Source of the DNA: Kribbella turkmenica
GTDB taxonomy: Bacteria; Actinomycetota; Actinomycetes; Propionibacteriales; Kribbellaceae
NCBI RefSeq assembly: GCF_004348725.1
Contig: NZ_SMKR01000006.1
Coordinates: 1 to 64,000 of the forward strand
Direction: 5' to 3'
DNA length: 64,000 nt
Shown one piece after another: positions 52,671 to 61,941 of this stretch (its first letter is position 1; every line of letters begins with the position of its first letter). The notes under the pieces are model-generated. The model made no database searches. It had not been told where the DNA came from and worked only from the letters and a program-made list of their open reading frames with translations. The translations under genes and the position numbers were made by a program.

Positions 52671-54560
52671 CTAGGGCCGCCGGAGTCTCGCGGCCAGATC
52701 TGAGGCCTCGGTGGGGTTGATCGAACGGTCCAGGAGCAGAGCGGTGAGGGACAGCGACAGGGTCTGATCGGGTTGGAGAGCCAGGGCGCTCTTCCAGGCC
52801 AGGGCCGGGCCGGCGCCCACGTACTCGGCGGCGCGAAGGAACCACGGCCGGACGATGTTGCGTTGGACCAGGAGCAGCGTGGTGACAGCGCCGGCGTGCT
52901 GCTGGACGAAGGCGAGCCACGGGCTGAGCGAACCGTAGGCGGCGTCGGCGCCCTCGCCCCGCTCGCTCAGTACGACGGTGGCCTCAGCGCACCGGAGTCG
53001 CCAGAAGAGGCCGCCGTACCCGGCGCCGGGGCGGCCCACAGTGGCCGGGCTGTCGATGCGGATCGGGCCGTAGCGGGCGGTGAGCACGCTGTCCCAGTCG
53101 AGCCGCCAGCCACCCTCGGCCAGCGAGCCGCTGAGGCGCCGGCGTTCGAGCACTTGCGGCCGGCCCTGCTCGTCGTACCAGGTGATGTCGTCGGTGAGTG
53201 AGTTGCCTGGCTCGCCGTCGACGGTGACGCTGCGACTGCGTTGCTGGCCGTGGTTCGTCAGGAGCGTCGGACCGCGGCCCGGGAGGAACGTCCGGCCGCC
53301 CCAGTGCGACGTTCCGTTGACTGCGGCGACGGCGAGCGAGGCTCCGTAGTGGTGCCGGTGGTCGACCGGGCTCACCTCGGTGAGCGGGTGTCCGCCCAGT
53401 GTGCGCACGGGATGCAGGTACGGCCGCGGTGAGTGCACCTGCGGCATCCGGCGCCCGAACTCGTAGTGCGCGAGCAGCCCGGCCTCCGACCGCAGTACGA
53501 ACGTCTCCCCCTGCTGCTGCCAGCGGATCGGCCCCACCGGCGCATCGCCCCGGGTCGCCTGCGGAACGGGCCCGGTGCTGGCCCGCAAGGCCAGTCTCAG
53601 GTCCGGTACCTCGCCCACGTCGCTCGCTGACCCGGCGATCTGCGAGTGCAGCAGCCGCCAGGCCAGCTCGCCCAGCCCCTGCTGCGGCACCCGTACCGTC
53701 GTCAGCGACGGTACGGCGAACCGCGACAACCCGATGTCGTCCATCCCCGCGACCGACAGGTCGGCCGGTACGGCGACGCCGACCTCGTTCAGCCGGGCCA
53801 GCAGACCGAACGCGACCAGGTCGTTGAACGCGACCACCGCCGTGGCGTCCGACTCGAGCACGCGCTCGACCGCGGCGTACCCGTCCTCGATCGACGAACC
53901 GCACTCCAGCCGGACGATCTCCAGCCCGGGGATCTCCCGCTCGGCGGTCGCCAGCGAGCAGAGGCGGTCCGTGTTCGACGCGCTGCCCGGCGGGCCGGCC
54001 AGGTAGGCGAACCGGCGATGGCCGAGTCCGACCAGGTGATCGACCACGATCCGGATCGCGCGGCCGAAGTCGACAGCGACCGACGCGACGTCCGGCGGCC
54101 CCGGGCGGTTGACCAGGATGACCGGCTCCACCTCCGGCAGCAGGTCGAGCAGGCGGTCCTCGGCCAGCCGGGGCGAGACCATGATGAGCGCGTCGCACCG
54201 GCGCCGGGCCTCCACCGCGATGTCCGCCTCGGCCAGCGGGTCCTCGTCGGTCTCGGCGACCAGGACCTGGTAGCCGGCCGCGGCCGAGGCGTTCGTGATC
54301 CCGCGCATGATCTGCTGGAACAACGGGTTGCCGAGGTCCGGGACCACCAGCGCGACCATGTTCGTCCGGCCGAGGGACAGGTTGCGGGCCAGGTCGCTCG
54401 GCCGGTAGTTCAGCCGGTCGGCGGCGGCCCGGACCCGTTCGGCGATCTCGGGCGCGACCGTGGCGGCGCCGTTCATCACCCGCGACACGGTCGCCCGCGA
54501 CACGTCCGCCGCCCGCGCGACATCGGCGATCGTGATCGAGCCCTTCGGTGACCTGCCCAT
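52671..54560 (-). CDS. LacI-family regulator fused to DUF6807 (PmoA-like) domain
   Basis: 629 aa from 54560 (MGRSPKGSITIADVARAADVS). LacI part: HTH with VSRATVSRVMNG, then the periplasmic-binding-protein-like sensor to about residue 335. The C-terminal 290 residues (from GETFVLRSEAGLLAHYEFGRR onward, with SPVDHRHHYGASLA and SHWGGRTF) match DUF6807, normally a separate enzyme-like protein beside sugar-catabolic oxidoreductases. The fusion suggests a regulator that also binds or processes its ligand. Divergent from the ridA-like gene. Confidence 0.88.
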   Translation of the reverse strand: MGRSPKGSITIADVARAADVSRATVSRVMNGAATVAPEIAERVRAAADRLNYRPSDLARNLSLGRTNMVALVVPDLGNPLFQQIMRGITNASAAAGYQVLVAETDEDPLAEADIAVEARRRCDALIMVSPRLAEDRLLDLLPEVEPVILVNRPGPPDVASVAVDFGRAIRIVVDHLVGLGHRRFAYLAGPPGSASNTDRLCSLATAEREIPGLEIVRLECGSSIEDGYAAVERVLESDATAVVAFNDLVAFGLLARLNEVGVAVPADLSVAGMDDIGLSRFAVPSLTTVRVPQQGLGELAWRLLHSQIAGSASDVGEVPDLRLALRASTGPVPQATRGDAPVGPIRWQQQGETFVLRSEAGLLAHYEFGRRMPQVHSPRPYLHPVRTLGGHPLTEVSPVDHRHHYGASLAVAAVNGTSHWGGRTFLPGRGPTLLTNHGQQRSRSVTVDGEPGNSLTDDITWYDEQGRPQVLERRRLSGSLAEGGWRLDWDSVLTARYGPIRIDSPATVGRPGAGYGGLFWRLRCAEATVVLSERGEGADAAYGSLSPWLAFVQQHAGAVTTLLLVQRNIVRPWFLRAAEYVGAGPALAWKSALALQPDQTLSLSLTALLLDRSINPTEASDLAARLRRP

Positions 54561-54682
54561 CGAACTCCCATCGGGAAACCGCCTTCCGAATGGTAGTCGG
54601 AGCCCGCCGCCCGGGCACCATCTCTTCGCGGAAGGCCCGGCCGCGGAGGGAGAATGAGCCGACGACGATCCGGGAGGAACTC

Positions 54683-55083
54683 TTGAGCAAGCTTTCACAC
54701 CCCACGCCCGAAGGTGTCGCGGCGGGCAACGGGTACAGCCATGTGGTGACCGGGCCAGGACAGTGGGTGGCGATCGCCGGGCAGGCCGCCTTGGATGCCG
54801 ATGGCAACTTCGTCGGGGCCGGCGACCCGGCGGCGCAGGCGCGCCAGGTGTTCGCGAACCTGGACAGCTGCCTGCGCGCCGCCGGCGCCACCTTCGCCGA
54901 CGTGGTCAAGCTGAACTTCTACGTCACCGACATCGCCCACCTGCCGGCGATCCGGACGGCGCGGACGAGTACGTCGACACCGCCACCCCGCCCGCCAGCA
55001 CCGCGGTCCAGGTCGTCGCCCTGTTCAAACCCGAGGCGTTGCTCGAGATCGAGGCGTACGCCGTCGTCCAGCGGACCGCCTAA
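54683..55083 (+). pseudogene. RidA-family deaminase, frameshifted
   Basis: Probable TTG start after GGGAGGAAC. The N-terminal two thirds (KLSHPTPEGVAAGNGYSHVV through KLNFYVTDIAHLPAIR) are intact; near 54964 one G seems to be missing, and the true C-terminus DEYVDTATPPASTAVQVVAL ending VVQRTA continues in another frame to 55083. RidA proteins hydrolyse reactive enamines. Either a recent pseudogene or a base missed in a G run. Confidence 0.8.
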
Positions 55084-55952
55084 CGCAGCAGATCGACCGC
55101 CGCCCGGGCCGCTTCGCCGATGGCCGCGTCGACCCGGGGCTGGCGGAAGTCACCGCGAGCGGCCAGCGTGAAGACCGCGATCGCGAACGCGGCGCCGCCG
55201 GGAAGCGTGACCACCCCGACCTCGTGGCGCAGCGCTCCGAAGGTGCCGGTCTTCCCGGCGACGCGAACTCCGTCGTGCGGGAAGCCGGACGCCATCCGGT
55301 GCTGGAAGATCTGCCGGTGCATCGTCGCCTGCACGAACTCCGTCTGCCCGGCCGACAGCAACTCGCCCGCCCACAACCGCCGGAGCAGCAGCGTCATGTC
55401 CCGCGGAGTGCTCGCCGACGCGTTCGCCGCCTCATAGACACCCACCGGGTCCGTCCGGTCGTTGTCGGCGAGAACGGCGAGCGCCGCATCCGGGTCGTCC
55501 AGGCCCGTCCGCCGCTGCAGGTCCCGCAGGTTCGCCGCGGTCCCCCGCCGTACCCACGTCCGGTGCAGGCCGAAGGATTCGAGCAGGTCCGCCAGCCGCC
55601 GCAGCCCGACCAACCCCAGCAGTGCGTCGGCGGAGGCGTTGTCCGACACCGTCATCATCGACACGGCCAGGTCCCGCAGGGACATCGTCACCGGATCCGC
55701 CAGAACCGAGAGCCCGGTCGGCCCGGCCGTCCGTTCCGACGGATCCAAGGTCAGTCGCTCGAGCGGGTCGAGCTCCCCCAGGTCCACCAGCCGGCAGAAC
55801 CCGGCCAGCAACGGCAGCTTGTACACCGACGCCATCGGTACGACGCCGTCCGCGTCCACCTCGACCGTGTCCGACGGCGAGTCGAACGCGACCGCGTGCA
55901 GCCAGCCGCGTACGCCGGCGTCCTCGAAGACCGCCCGGATCCGCGCGTTCAC
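55080..55952 (-). CDS. Class A beta-lactamase-like serine hydrolase, no signal peptide
   Basis: 290 aa. S42-V-Y-K45 (SxxK), SDN in MMTVSDNASAD, an E-x-x-N omega-loop pattern (YEAANASASTP) and KTG near residue 235 are all present. The N-terminus (MNARIRAVFEDAGVRGW) has no export signal, so a role as a secreted resistance enzyme is doubtful; a cytoplasmic amidase or esterase is possible. The start overlaps the stop of the LysR gene (ATGA), so the two are coupled. Tail-to-tail overlap with ridA. Confidence 0.88.
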   Translation of the reverse strand: MNARIRAVFEDAGVRGWLHAVAFDSPSDTVEVDADGVVPMASVYKLPLLAGFCRLVDLGELDPLERLTLDPSERTAGPTGLSVLADPVTMSLRDLAVSMMTVSDNASADALLGLVGLRRLADLLESFGLHRTWVRRGTAANLRDLQRRTGLDDPDAALAVLADNDRTDPVGVYEAANASASTPRDMTLLLRRLWAGELLSAGQTEFVQATMHRQIFQHRMASGFPHDGVRVAGKTGTFGALRHEVGVVTLPGGAAFAIAVFTLAARGDFRQPRVDAAIGEAARAAVDLLR

Positions 55953-56830
55953 GACACCACCAGCGCGTTCGTCAGTTGCGCCATCACGTCGGCCGGCCGC
56001 AGGAACGGCGTACGCGTCCTGGACCAGACCAGCCGCAACCGGACCGGCAACGGATCGTCGACCAGGCGGTGCCGCCCTACCCCTGGTGCCGCCAGCGCAG
56101 GATCCGCGGTCACCACGATCGCCTGCCCCGCGGCTGCCATCGCGAGCCCGGCCCGCTCGTCGGTGACCACGACGGTCCCGCCGTCCGGCCGATGCAGCGC
56201 CAACGTGTCCAGGAACAGGTCGCGAGCCGCCGGCGCCTCCGCCCGCGGCCGGACGGCGACCGGCACCCCGCTGAGCTGCCGCAACTTCACCTCGCCGCCG
56301 TCATCGGGCACGAGCGCGGTCGGGACCAGCGCATACGTCGGCAGCAACGTGACCGCGCCCGCCTCGAGCCCGTCGAGGACGGCGGGATGCAGTACGACGG
56401 CGAGCGTCAGCCGGCCCGCGGACACCTGACCGACCAGCGAGCTCGTCGGCGCGGACACCACCGTCACCCGGCTGCCCGGGATCGCCGCACCACAGGCCGC
56501 CGCCACGGCGGCACCAGCGGACGACGGCACCTCCGGCGCCAGCCCGAGCCGGATCTCCGGGCCCTCCGGATCGCGGGCGACGGCGGCCTGGTGCAACTCC
56601 TCGATCGAGCTCAGCGCACGGCGCGCGTACGGCAGCAGCGCCGCCCCGGCCGGAGTCAGCTCGACCCGGCCCTGCCCGCGCTCGAACAGCTTGGCGCCGA
56701 CCAGCGCCTCGAGCCGCCGCAGCCCCTGCGACAGCGGCGGCTGGGTGATCCCGACGACTCGGGCGGCGTCGCCGAAGTGCTGCTCCTCGGCCAGCGCGAT
56801 GAAGATCTGCAGGTGCCGCTCAGTCAGCAT
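55949..56830 (-). CDS. LysR-family transcriptional regulator
   Basis: 293 aa. N-terminal HTH LQIFIALAEEQHFGDAARVVGITQPPLSQGLRRLEALVGAKLFER and a LysR substrate-binding domain. Upstream of and coupled to the serine hydrolase, divergent from the Tat-exported metallo-beta-lactamase-fold protein; either could be its target. Confidence 0.93.
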   Translation of the reverse strand: MLTERHLQIFIALAEEQHFGDAARVVGITQPPLSQGLRRLEALVGAKLFERGQGRVELTPAGAALLPYARRALSSIEELHQAAVARDPEGPEIRLGLAPEVPSSAGAAVAAACGAAIPGSRVTVVSAPTSSLVGQVSAGRLTLAVVLHPAVLDGLEAGAVTLLPTYALVPTALVPDDGGEVKLRQLSGVPVAVRPRAEAPAARDLFLDTLALHRPDGGTVVVTDERAGLAMAAAGQAIVVTADPALAAPGVGRHRLVDDPLPVRLRLVWSRTRTPFLRPADVMAQLTNALVVS

Positions 56831-56947
56831 GACGCTGCTGACCTGCAGTGATATGTCGCGGCAATCGACTCATGCCCGAGAGCATATTCGACACCACGCA
56901 ACCGGCTCGCCTTGACTGGGTGCTCCGGTACGACGAGAGGAGACGGC

Positions 56948-57886
56948 GTGAAAGTGAGTCGGAGAGGAATCATCACGGGGGCGGCGGCGGCCGGTGCCGC
57001 CGGAGTCGTCGGGGTGGCGACCCGCGGCGAGGCGGCGATCGCGGAGGAGACCGCCACGGCAGCATCCCAGGAACGGCAGGGCGTCCAGCTGACCTGGTTC
57101 GGAACGCACGCGTGGCAGGTCCGGTCGGGGAAGAACATCGTCCTGACCGATCCGTGGATCACCCGGTTCAAGACCGGCACGTTCACCCCCGAAGGCGCCG
57201 ACCCCAAGGCCGAACTGGTCATCAAGCCGGACGTCATCGACCGCTACATCTCCACGGCCGACGCGATCCTGGTGCATCACGGGCACTACGACCACATGGC
57301 CGACGTACCGTACGTCGCCAGGAAGACACAGGCGACCGTGCTCGGCACCGAGTCGCACGTCAACATGCTGAAGGCCATGCGGACCCCGGCGAACCTGCTG
57401 TCACCCGTGCGCGGCGGCGAGTACCTCCCGTTCGAGGGGTTCACCGTCGAGGTCTTCCCGTCGCTGCACTCCTGCGGCGGCCGGCACCACACCTACGCGT
57501 ACCCGGGCTACCGGCTCGACGGCGTACCGCCGCGGCCGCGGGTGATCGAGGACCTACTCGAGGGCGGGACGCTCGCGTACGTGATCACCATCGGCGGTGT
57601 CCGGATCCTCAGCCTGAGCACGGCGAACTTCGACCCGAACGCCCTGCGCGACCTGCAGGTGGACGTCGTCCTCGCCGCCCCGGGCGGCGAACCCGGCATC
57701 ACCGACCGACTGCTGCGCACGATCAAGCCGGTGCGCACGGTCATCGCCACCCACTGGGACGACTTCGACCTGCCGCTGGACGAGCCGGGAGTGCCTTGGA
57801 CCGACCTGACCAAGCTGCGCACCTCGGTCGAGAGGGCCGGCGCGGAGTTCGTCGTCCTGGACCATCTGGAAAAGCTCAGCCTTTGA
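56948..57886 (+). CDS. Tat-exported metallo-beta-lactamase-fold hydrolase (UlaG-like)
   Basis: 312 aa from the GTG at 56948, with GAGAGGAGA upstream; the earlier ATG at 56912 lies ahead of the ribosome-binding site. Twin-arginine signal SRRGIITGAAAAGAAG then an Ala-rich cleavage region. Metal motif HHGHYDHMAD, later SLHSCGGRHHTYAYPGY and THWDDFDLPLD as further ligands. The arrangement LTWFGTHAWQV at the start is that of UlaG-like phosphodiesterase or lactonase members. Substrate unknown. Confidence 0.87.
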   Translation: MKVSRRGIITGAAAAGAAGVVGVATRGEAAIAEETATAASQERQGVQLTWFGTHAWQVRSGKNIVLTDPWITRFKTGTFTPEGADPKAELVIKPDVIDRYISTADAILVHHGHYDHMADVPYVARKTQATVLGTESHVNMLKAMRTPANLLSPVRGGEYLPFEGFTVEVFPSLHSCGGRHHTYAYPGYRLDGVPPRPRVIEDLLEGGTLAYVITIGGVRILSLSTANFDPNALRDLQVDVVLAAPGGEPGITDRLLRTIKPVRTVIATHWDDFDLPLDEPGVPWTDLTKLRTSVERAGAEFVVLDHLEKLSL

Positions 57887-58655
57887 CGCGGTAGTGGTAC
57901 CGCGAGACGGTCAGGAAGCCGAGCCGGTCGTACAGGGCCCGGGCCGGCTCGTTGGCCACGACCACCTGCAGGAACGTCCGCCGGACTCCCAGAGTGGTTG
58001 CCTGCTGCAACAACGCGCGCATGACCGCCTGGGCGAGCCCCTGCCGGCGGTAGCGCTCGTCGACGGCGAGGCAGTACAGCCCGGCCCAGTCGTCGACGAG
58101 CGCCAGCCGGCCGATCGCCTTGACCGGACCGGTCGACGGGACGGTGGCGTAGAGGGCGCGGCTGCGATCGAGGATCTCCCGGGCGGTCGCCTGCTCGTCC
58201 GCGCCACCGTGCCCGTCGATCCGCCACCAGGCATCCATCCAGGCGTCGTCGGGCGCGGAGGAAATATTCACCTCGACCGGCCCGTCGGGCAACCGGTCGA
58301 GCAGGTCGGCCACCTCGGCGCACTGCACCAGCGTCGGTGCCTGCACCGCATAGCCCCGGGCTTCCAGCCGCTCGTCCAGGTCAGCGGGCTGGACCGCCGG
58401 ACTGATGTGGAAGCTCGGCGTGATGCCGTGCGCCTGGTACAGGTTCTCCACGTAGTCCAAGGCTCGTTCGAGGTCGAACGGCGCGCTCGCCGGCAGCACG
58501 GAGTTGGCTCGCTTGGTGACGCCGCGGTTGCGGCGGAGGACCCAGCCGTCGAGCTCGGTCTTGGCCTCGGCGGGCCAGCCCTGGTTCATCAAGCTGTCGA
58601 TGCGAGCTGCGCTGATCACTCCACCCAGCGTAGAAGCAAGCGAATCAACTTGCAA
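57876..58655 (-). CDS. GNAT-family N-acetyltransferase
   Basis: 259 aa. The acetyl-CoA motif is LYCLAVDERYRRQGLAQAVMRALL, followed by VVVANEPARALYDRLGFLTVSRYHYR. The N-terminal half is a degenerate GNAT lobe. The first residues may be untranslated, with GTG-initiated VISAARIDSLMNQGWPAE a plausible alternative. It lies 12 bp after the MocR gene, so it is likely cotranscribed. Confidence 0.87.
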   Translation of the reverse strand: MQVDSLASTLGGVISAARIDSLMNQGWPAEAKTELDGWVLRRNRGVTKRANSVLPASAPFDLERALDYVENLYQAHGITPSFHISPAVQPADLDERLEARGYAVQAPTLVQCAEVADLLDRLPDGPVEVNISSAPDDAWMDAWWRIDGHGGADEQATAREILDRSRALYATVPSTGPVKAIGRLALVDDWAGLYCLAVDERYRRQGLAQAVMRALLQQATTLGVRRTFLQVVVANEPARALYDRLGFLTVSRYHYRVKG

Positions 58656-58667
58656 GCAGATGGATGT

Positions 58668-60074
58668 TTATTCACTCACGCCGGATACCGCGGCCGCGAG
58701 CAGGTCGATGCCCTCGACAACGGCCTTCACAGTCAGACTGCCGTAGCCGAAGACCAGCCCGGACCGTCCCTTGCCGTCCATCCAGTACGGCGCCAGCCCG
58801 TAGACCCCGAGCCCACGCTCCAGCGCCGCCGCGGTCACCGCGCTCTCGGACAGGCCCGGCGGCAGCCAGGTCATCACATGCAGGCCGGCCGACACCCCGA
58901 CCGGGACCAGCTCCGGCAGCCGCACCGCCATCCGGTCGACCAGCGTGTCCCGGATCAGCCGGTACTGCGGCCGCATCCGGCGCAGATGGCGGTCGAACTC
59001 ACCCCGCGCGACGAAGTCCGCGAACGCCAACTGCTCCAGCACCGGCGACCCGCGATCGTCCATCAGCTTCGCCTCGGACATGGCCTCGACCAGCCGCGGC
59101 GGCAGGATCAGCCACCCGAGCCGCAAGCCCGGAGCCAGCGTCTTGCTCGCGGTCCCGGCGTACGCGACCCGGTCCGGTGACAGTCCCTGCATCGCGCCGA
59201 TCGGCTCCCGGTCGTACCGGTACTCCGCGTCGTAGTCGTCCTCGATCACCAGTGCGTCCCGCCGCGCCGCCCACGCCACCAGCGCCGCCCGGGTCTCCGG
59301 CGACGCCACCGCCCCGGTGGGGAACTGGTGCGCGGCCGTGACCAGGACGAGGTCCGCCCCGGACTGCTCGAGCGCGTCGACATCGATCCCGGTCTCCAGC
59401 ACGGGTACGCCGACTACCTCCAGCCCGGCCGCCACGGCGACCTCTCGGAGCTCGTTGTCCGACGGGTCCTCGACCGCGAGCCGCCGGTAGCCCTGCTTGG
59501 CGAGGACCTGCAGCAGCAACCGCGATCCCTGGGCGAAACCGTTGCAGATCAGCATGTTCTCGGGTCGTGCCGCCGTACCGCGGACCCGGTTCAGGTAGTC
59601 CGCCAGCGCGTGCCGGAGCTCGAGCGCGCCGCGGCCGTCGAGGTAGGCGAGGCTGAGGTGCGGCATCTCGTTCAGCACCTTGCGGAGGGACCGCATCCAG
59701 GCAGCGCGCGGGAACTGGGAGACGTCCGGCTTGCTGTACTTGAAGTCGATCCGGAGCGAAACCGCGGTGGTGCGAGCGGTCGCCGAGGCCTCGGCCACGG
59801 CGACGTCGGCGACCTGGGTGTAGCCGCCGCCCCGGCTGACCAGATAGCCCTCGGCCACGAGTTGCTGGTAGGCCTCGACCACCACGCCGCGGGACAGGCC
59901 GAGGTCCGCGGCGAGCGCGCGGGTCGACGGCATCACCGTGTCGGCGCGCATCAGGCCCTGCCGGATCCGGTCCCGGATCGCCTTCTCCAACTGCTGGTGC
60001 AAGGGCACGCCGGCGTCCCGCCGGAGCTCCACCAGCAGCTCGCCGGCGCCAGAACTGGTCCTGGTTCGGCTCAC
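58668..60074 (-). CDS. MocR-type regulator (GntR HTH plus aminotransferase-like domain)
   Basis: 468 aa. N-terminal GntR HTH (MPSTRALAADLGLSRGVVVEAYQQL), then a fold-type I PLP domain with the Schiff-base Lys in YAGTASKTLAPGLRLGW and IEDDYDAEYRYD. MocR/PdxR proteins control PLP, GABA or amino-acid genes. Divergent from the FAD oxidase across 73 bp, which may be its target. Confidence 0.92.
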   Translation of the reverse strand: MSRTRTSSGAGELLVELRRDAGVPLHQQLEKAIRDRIRQGLMRADTVMPSTRALAADLGLSRGVVVEAYQQLVAEGYLVSRGGGYTQVADVAVAEASATARTTAVSLRIDFKYSKPDVSQFPRAAWMRSLRKVLNEMPHLSLAYLDGRGALELRHALADYLNRVRGTAARPENMLICNGFAQGSRLLLQVLAKQGYRRLAVEDPSDNELREVAVAAGLEVVGVPVLETGIDVDALEQSGADLVLVTAAHQFPTGAVASPETRAALVAWAARRDALVIEDDYDAEYRYDREPIGAMQGLSPDRVAYAGTASKTLAPGLRLGWLILPPRLVEAMSEAKLMDDRGSPVLEQLAFADFVARGEFDRHLRRMRPQYRLIRDTLVDRMAVRLPELVPVGVSAGLHVMTWLPPGLSESAVTAAALERGLGVYGLAPYWMDGKGRSGLVFGYGSLTVKAVVEGIDLLAAAVSGVSE

Positions 60075-60147
60075 GCAACTGGACCTTATCGGAGTACCGC
60101 TGCGCTGTCAGGGTGATGGAGAGCCCGAATGGACAAGGAGCGGAACG

Positions 60148-61440
60148 ATGAACAAGCTGCTGCAGGCCGGGGACGCCGGCTACGACGAGGCCCGGTCCGT
60201 CTGGAACGCGATGGTCGACTGCCACCCGGCCGCGATCGCGCGCTGCCACGACACCGCGGACGTCGTCGCCGCGGTCCGGTTCGCCCGGGAGACCGGTCTG
60301 GAGATCGGCGTCCGATGCGGCGGCCACAGTATCGCCGGCCACGCCGTTCCCGACGGTGGCCTGATGATCGACCTCACCCCGATGAACGCGGTCCGCGTGG
60401 CGCCGGAGCGGAAGCGGGCGTACGTGCAGGGAGGTGCGTTGCTGGGCGAGCTCGACAAGGCGGCCCAGCGCTACGGCCTGGCGACGACCGCGGGAAACGT
60501 CTCGCACACCGGCGTCGGCGGCCTGACGCTCGGCGGCGGGATGGGCTGGCTGGCCCGGCAGTTCGGGCTGGCCTGCGACAACGTGGTGTCGTACGAGCTG
60601 GTCACCGCGGACGGTGACGTCGTCCGGGCGAGCGCCGACGAGAACTCCGAGCTGTTCTGGGGTCTGCGCGGTGGAGGCGGGAACTTCGGCATCGTCACGT
60701 CGTTCGAGTTCCGGCTGCACCACATCGGCACCCGGGCCCTGGTGGCCGAGTTCAGGTATCCGTCCGCGGCCGGCTTCGACGTACTGCGGGCCTGGCGTGA
60801 GCTCAGCACGACCGCGCCGCGGGAGGCGACGTTCACCGCGAGCATCACGGCCGACGCCGTCACCGTCGGATACGTGTGGGTCGGCGACGGCGGCTACGAG
60901 TTGCTGGACGCCTTCCAGGCCCTGGGTCCGGCCGACGAGTACGTCGAGGAGATGCCCTACCTGACCCTGCAGAGCCGCGACGACAGCGTGCAGGGTCACC
61001 GCTACCGCCGCTACTGGAAGGGCCACTACTTCAAGTCGCTGCCCGACGACGCGATCCACGCCCTGCTGCGCACTCCCGGTGTGTCCGCCAGCCTGCAGGC
61101 GTACGGCGGCGCGATCGCCGACGTGGCCGACGACGACGCGGCCTTCAGCCACCGGGACACGCAGTTCGAGTTCGTCACCGCCACCCGCTGGGAAGACCCG
61201 GCCGAGGACCCGACGCGGATCGCCCGGCTGCGCGACTACGCCGCCACCCTGGCGCCGTACGCCGGCGGCGCCTACCTCAACGTCCTCAACGGCGACTCCA
61301 TCGACCGCGCGTTCCCCCCGGCCAAACTCGCCCGCCTGACCGCCCTCAAGACCCAGTACGACCCCCACAACACCTTTCACCTCAACCAGAACATCCGGCC
61401 CGCCGGGTCGGCCGCTGTGGTCGGCATGATGGGTGGGTGA
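60148..61440 (+). CDS. FAD-linked oxidoreductase (berberine-bridge-enzyme-like)
   Basis: 430 aa from the ATG at 60148 (AAGGAGCGGAACG upstream). FAD-binding type 4 domain with RCGGHSIAGHA, whose His carries the covalent 8-alpha bond; TLGGGMGWLARQFGLACDNV; and a C-terminal BBE segment (YDPHNTFHLNQNI). The Cys of bi-covalent members is not at its usual place (GNVSHTGVGG), so single covalent attachment is expected. It oxidises alcohols, sugars or alkaloid-like substrates with oxygen. Stop overlaps the TPR gene start (GTGA). Confidence 0.92.
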   Translation: MNKLLQAGDAGYDEARSVWNAMVDCHPAAIARCHDTADVVAAVRFARETGLEIGVRCGGHSIAGHAVPDGGLMIDLTPMNAVRVAPERKRAYVQGGALLGELDKAAQRYGLATTAGNVSHTGVGGLTLGGGMGWLARQFGLACDNVVSYELVTADGDVVRASADENSELFWGLRGGGGNFGIVTSFEFRLHHIGTRALVAEFRYPSAAGFDVLRAWRELSTTAPREATFTASITADAVTVGYVWVGDGGYELLDAFQALGPADEYVEEMPYLTLQSRDDSVQGHRYRRYWKGHYFKSLPDDAIHALLRTPGVSASLQAYGGAIADVADDDAAFSHRDTQFEFVTATRWEDPAEDPTRIARLRDYAATLAPYAGGAYLNVLNGDSIDRAFPPAKLARLTALKTQYDPHNTFHLNQNIRPAGSAAVVGMMGG

Positions 61441-61940
61441 CGACAACTGAGCTGACGGCGGAGTTGCGGGCAGCGATCGAGGAGGGGTTCGCGCGGCGGG
61501 ACCGGGCGAACATGCAGCCGACGATCGACTTCTTCGAGAAACTGCTGGCCGACCATCCGGACTACCCGTACGTGCTCTACCAGGTCGGCGGCTCCTATGA
61601 CACTGCCGGCCAGGAGGAACAGGCGGTCGCGTACTACGAGCGCGCGCTGCCCGGCCTGACCGGTGAAACCCGGCGCAAGTGCCTGCTCCAGTACGGCAGT
61701 ACCCTGCGGAACCTGGACCGCTTCGACGAGTCGCTGGCGGTGTTCAAGGCGGCCTGCGCCGAGTTCCCGGAGTCGGACTCGCTGCGCGTCTTCAAGTCGC
61801 TCACGCTGCACGCGGCCGGCCACAAGGACAAGGCCCTGGCCACCCTGCTGCTGGTCGTCGCCGACCGTCTCGGGACCCCGGAGATCAAGCGCTACGAGGC
61901 CGCCATCCGCGGCAACGCCGAGGAGCTCGCCAACCTCTGA
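61437..61940 (+). CDS. Tetratricopeptide repeat protein
   Basis: 167 aa, GTG start coupled to the oxidase stop. Repeats are visible in PYVLYQVGGSYDTAGQEEQAVAYYERAL and CLLQYGSTLRNLDRFDESLAVFKAAC, followed by a helical tail. A protein-interaction scaffold; no enzymatic motif. Confidence 0.85.
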   Translation: MTTTELTAELRAAIEEGFARRDRANMQPTIDFFEKLLADHPDYPYVLYQVGGSYDTAGQEEQAVAYYERALPGLTGETRRKCLLQYGSTLRNLDRFDESLAVFKAACAEFPESDSLRVFKSLTLHAAGHKDKALATLLLVVADRLGTPEIKRYEAAIRGNAEELANL

Positions 61941-61941
61941 G

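Noticed and set aside
52984-54909. 641-codon minus-strand open frame within the LacI-DUF6807 gene
   Set aside because: It is an alternate frame of the fusion regulator, Arg/Gly-rich, with no domain.
58999-61446. 815-codon minus-strand open frame across the MocR gene and FAD oxidase
   Set aside because: It overlaps two genes with clear motifs; its sequence is a low-complexity Arg/Gly-rich shadow.
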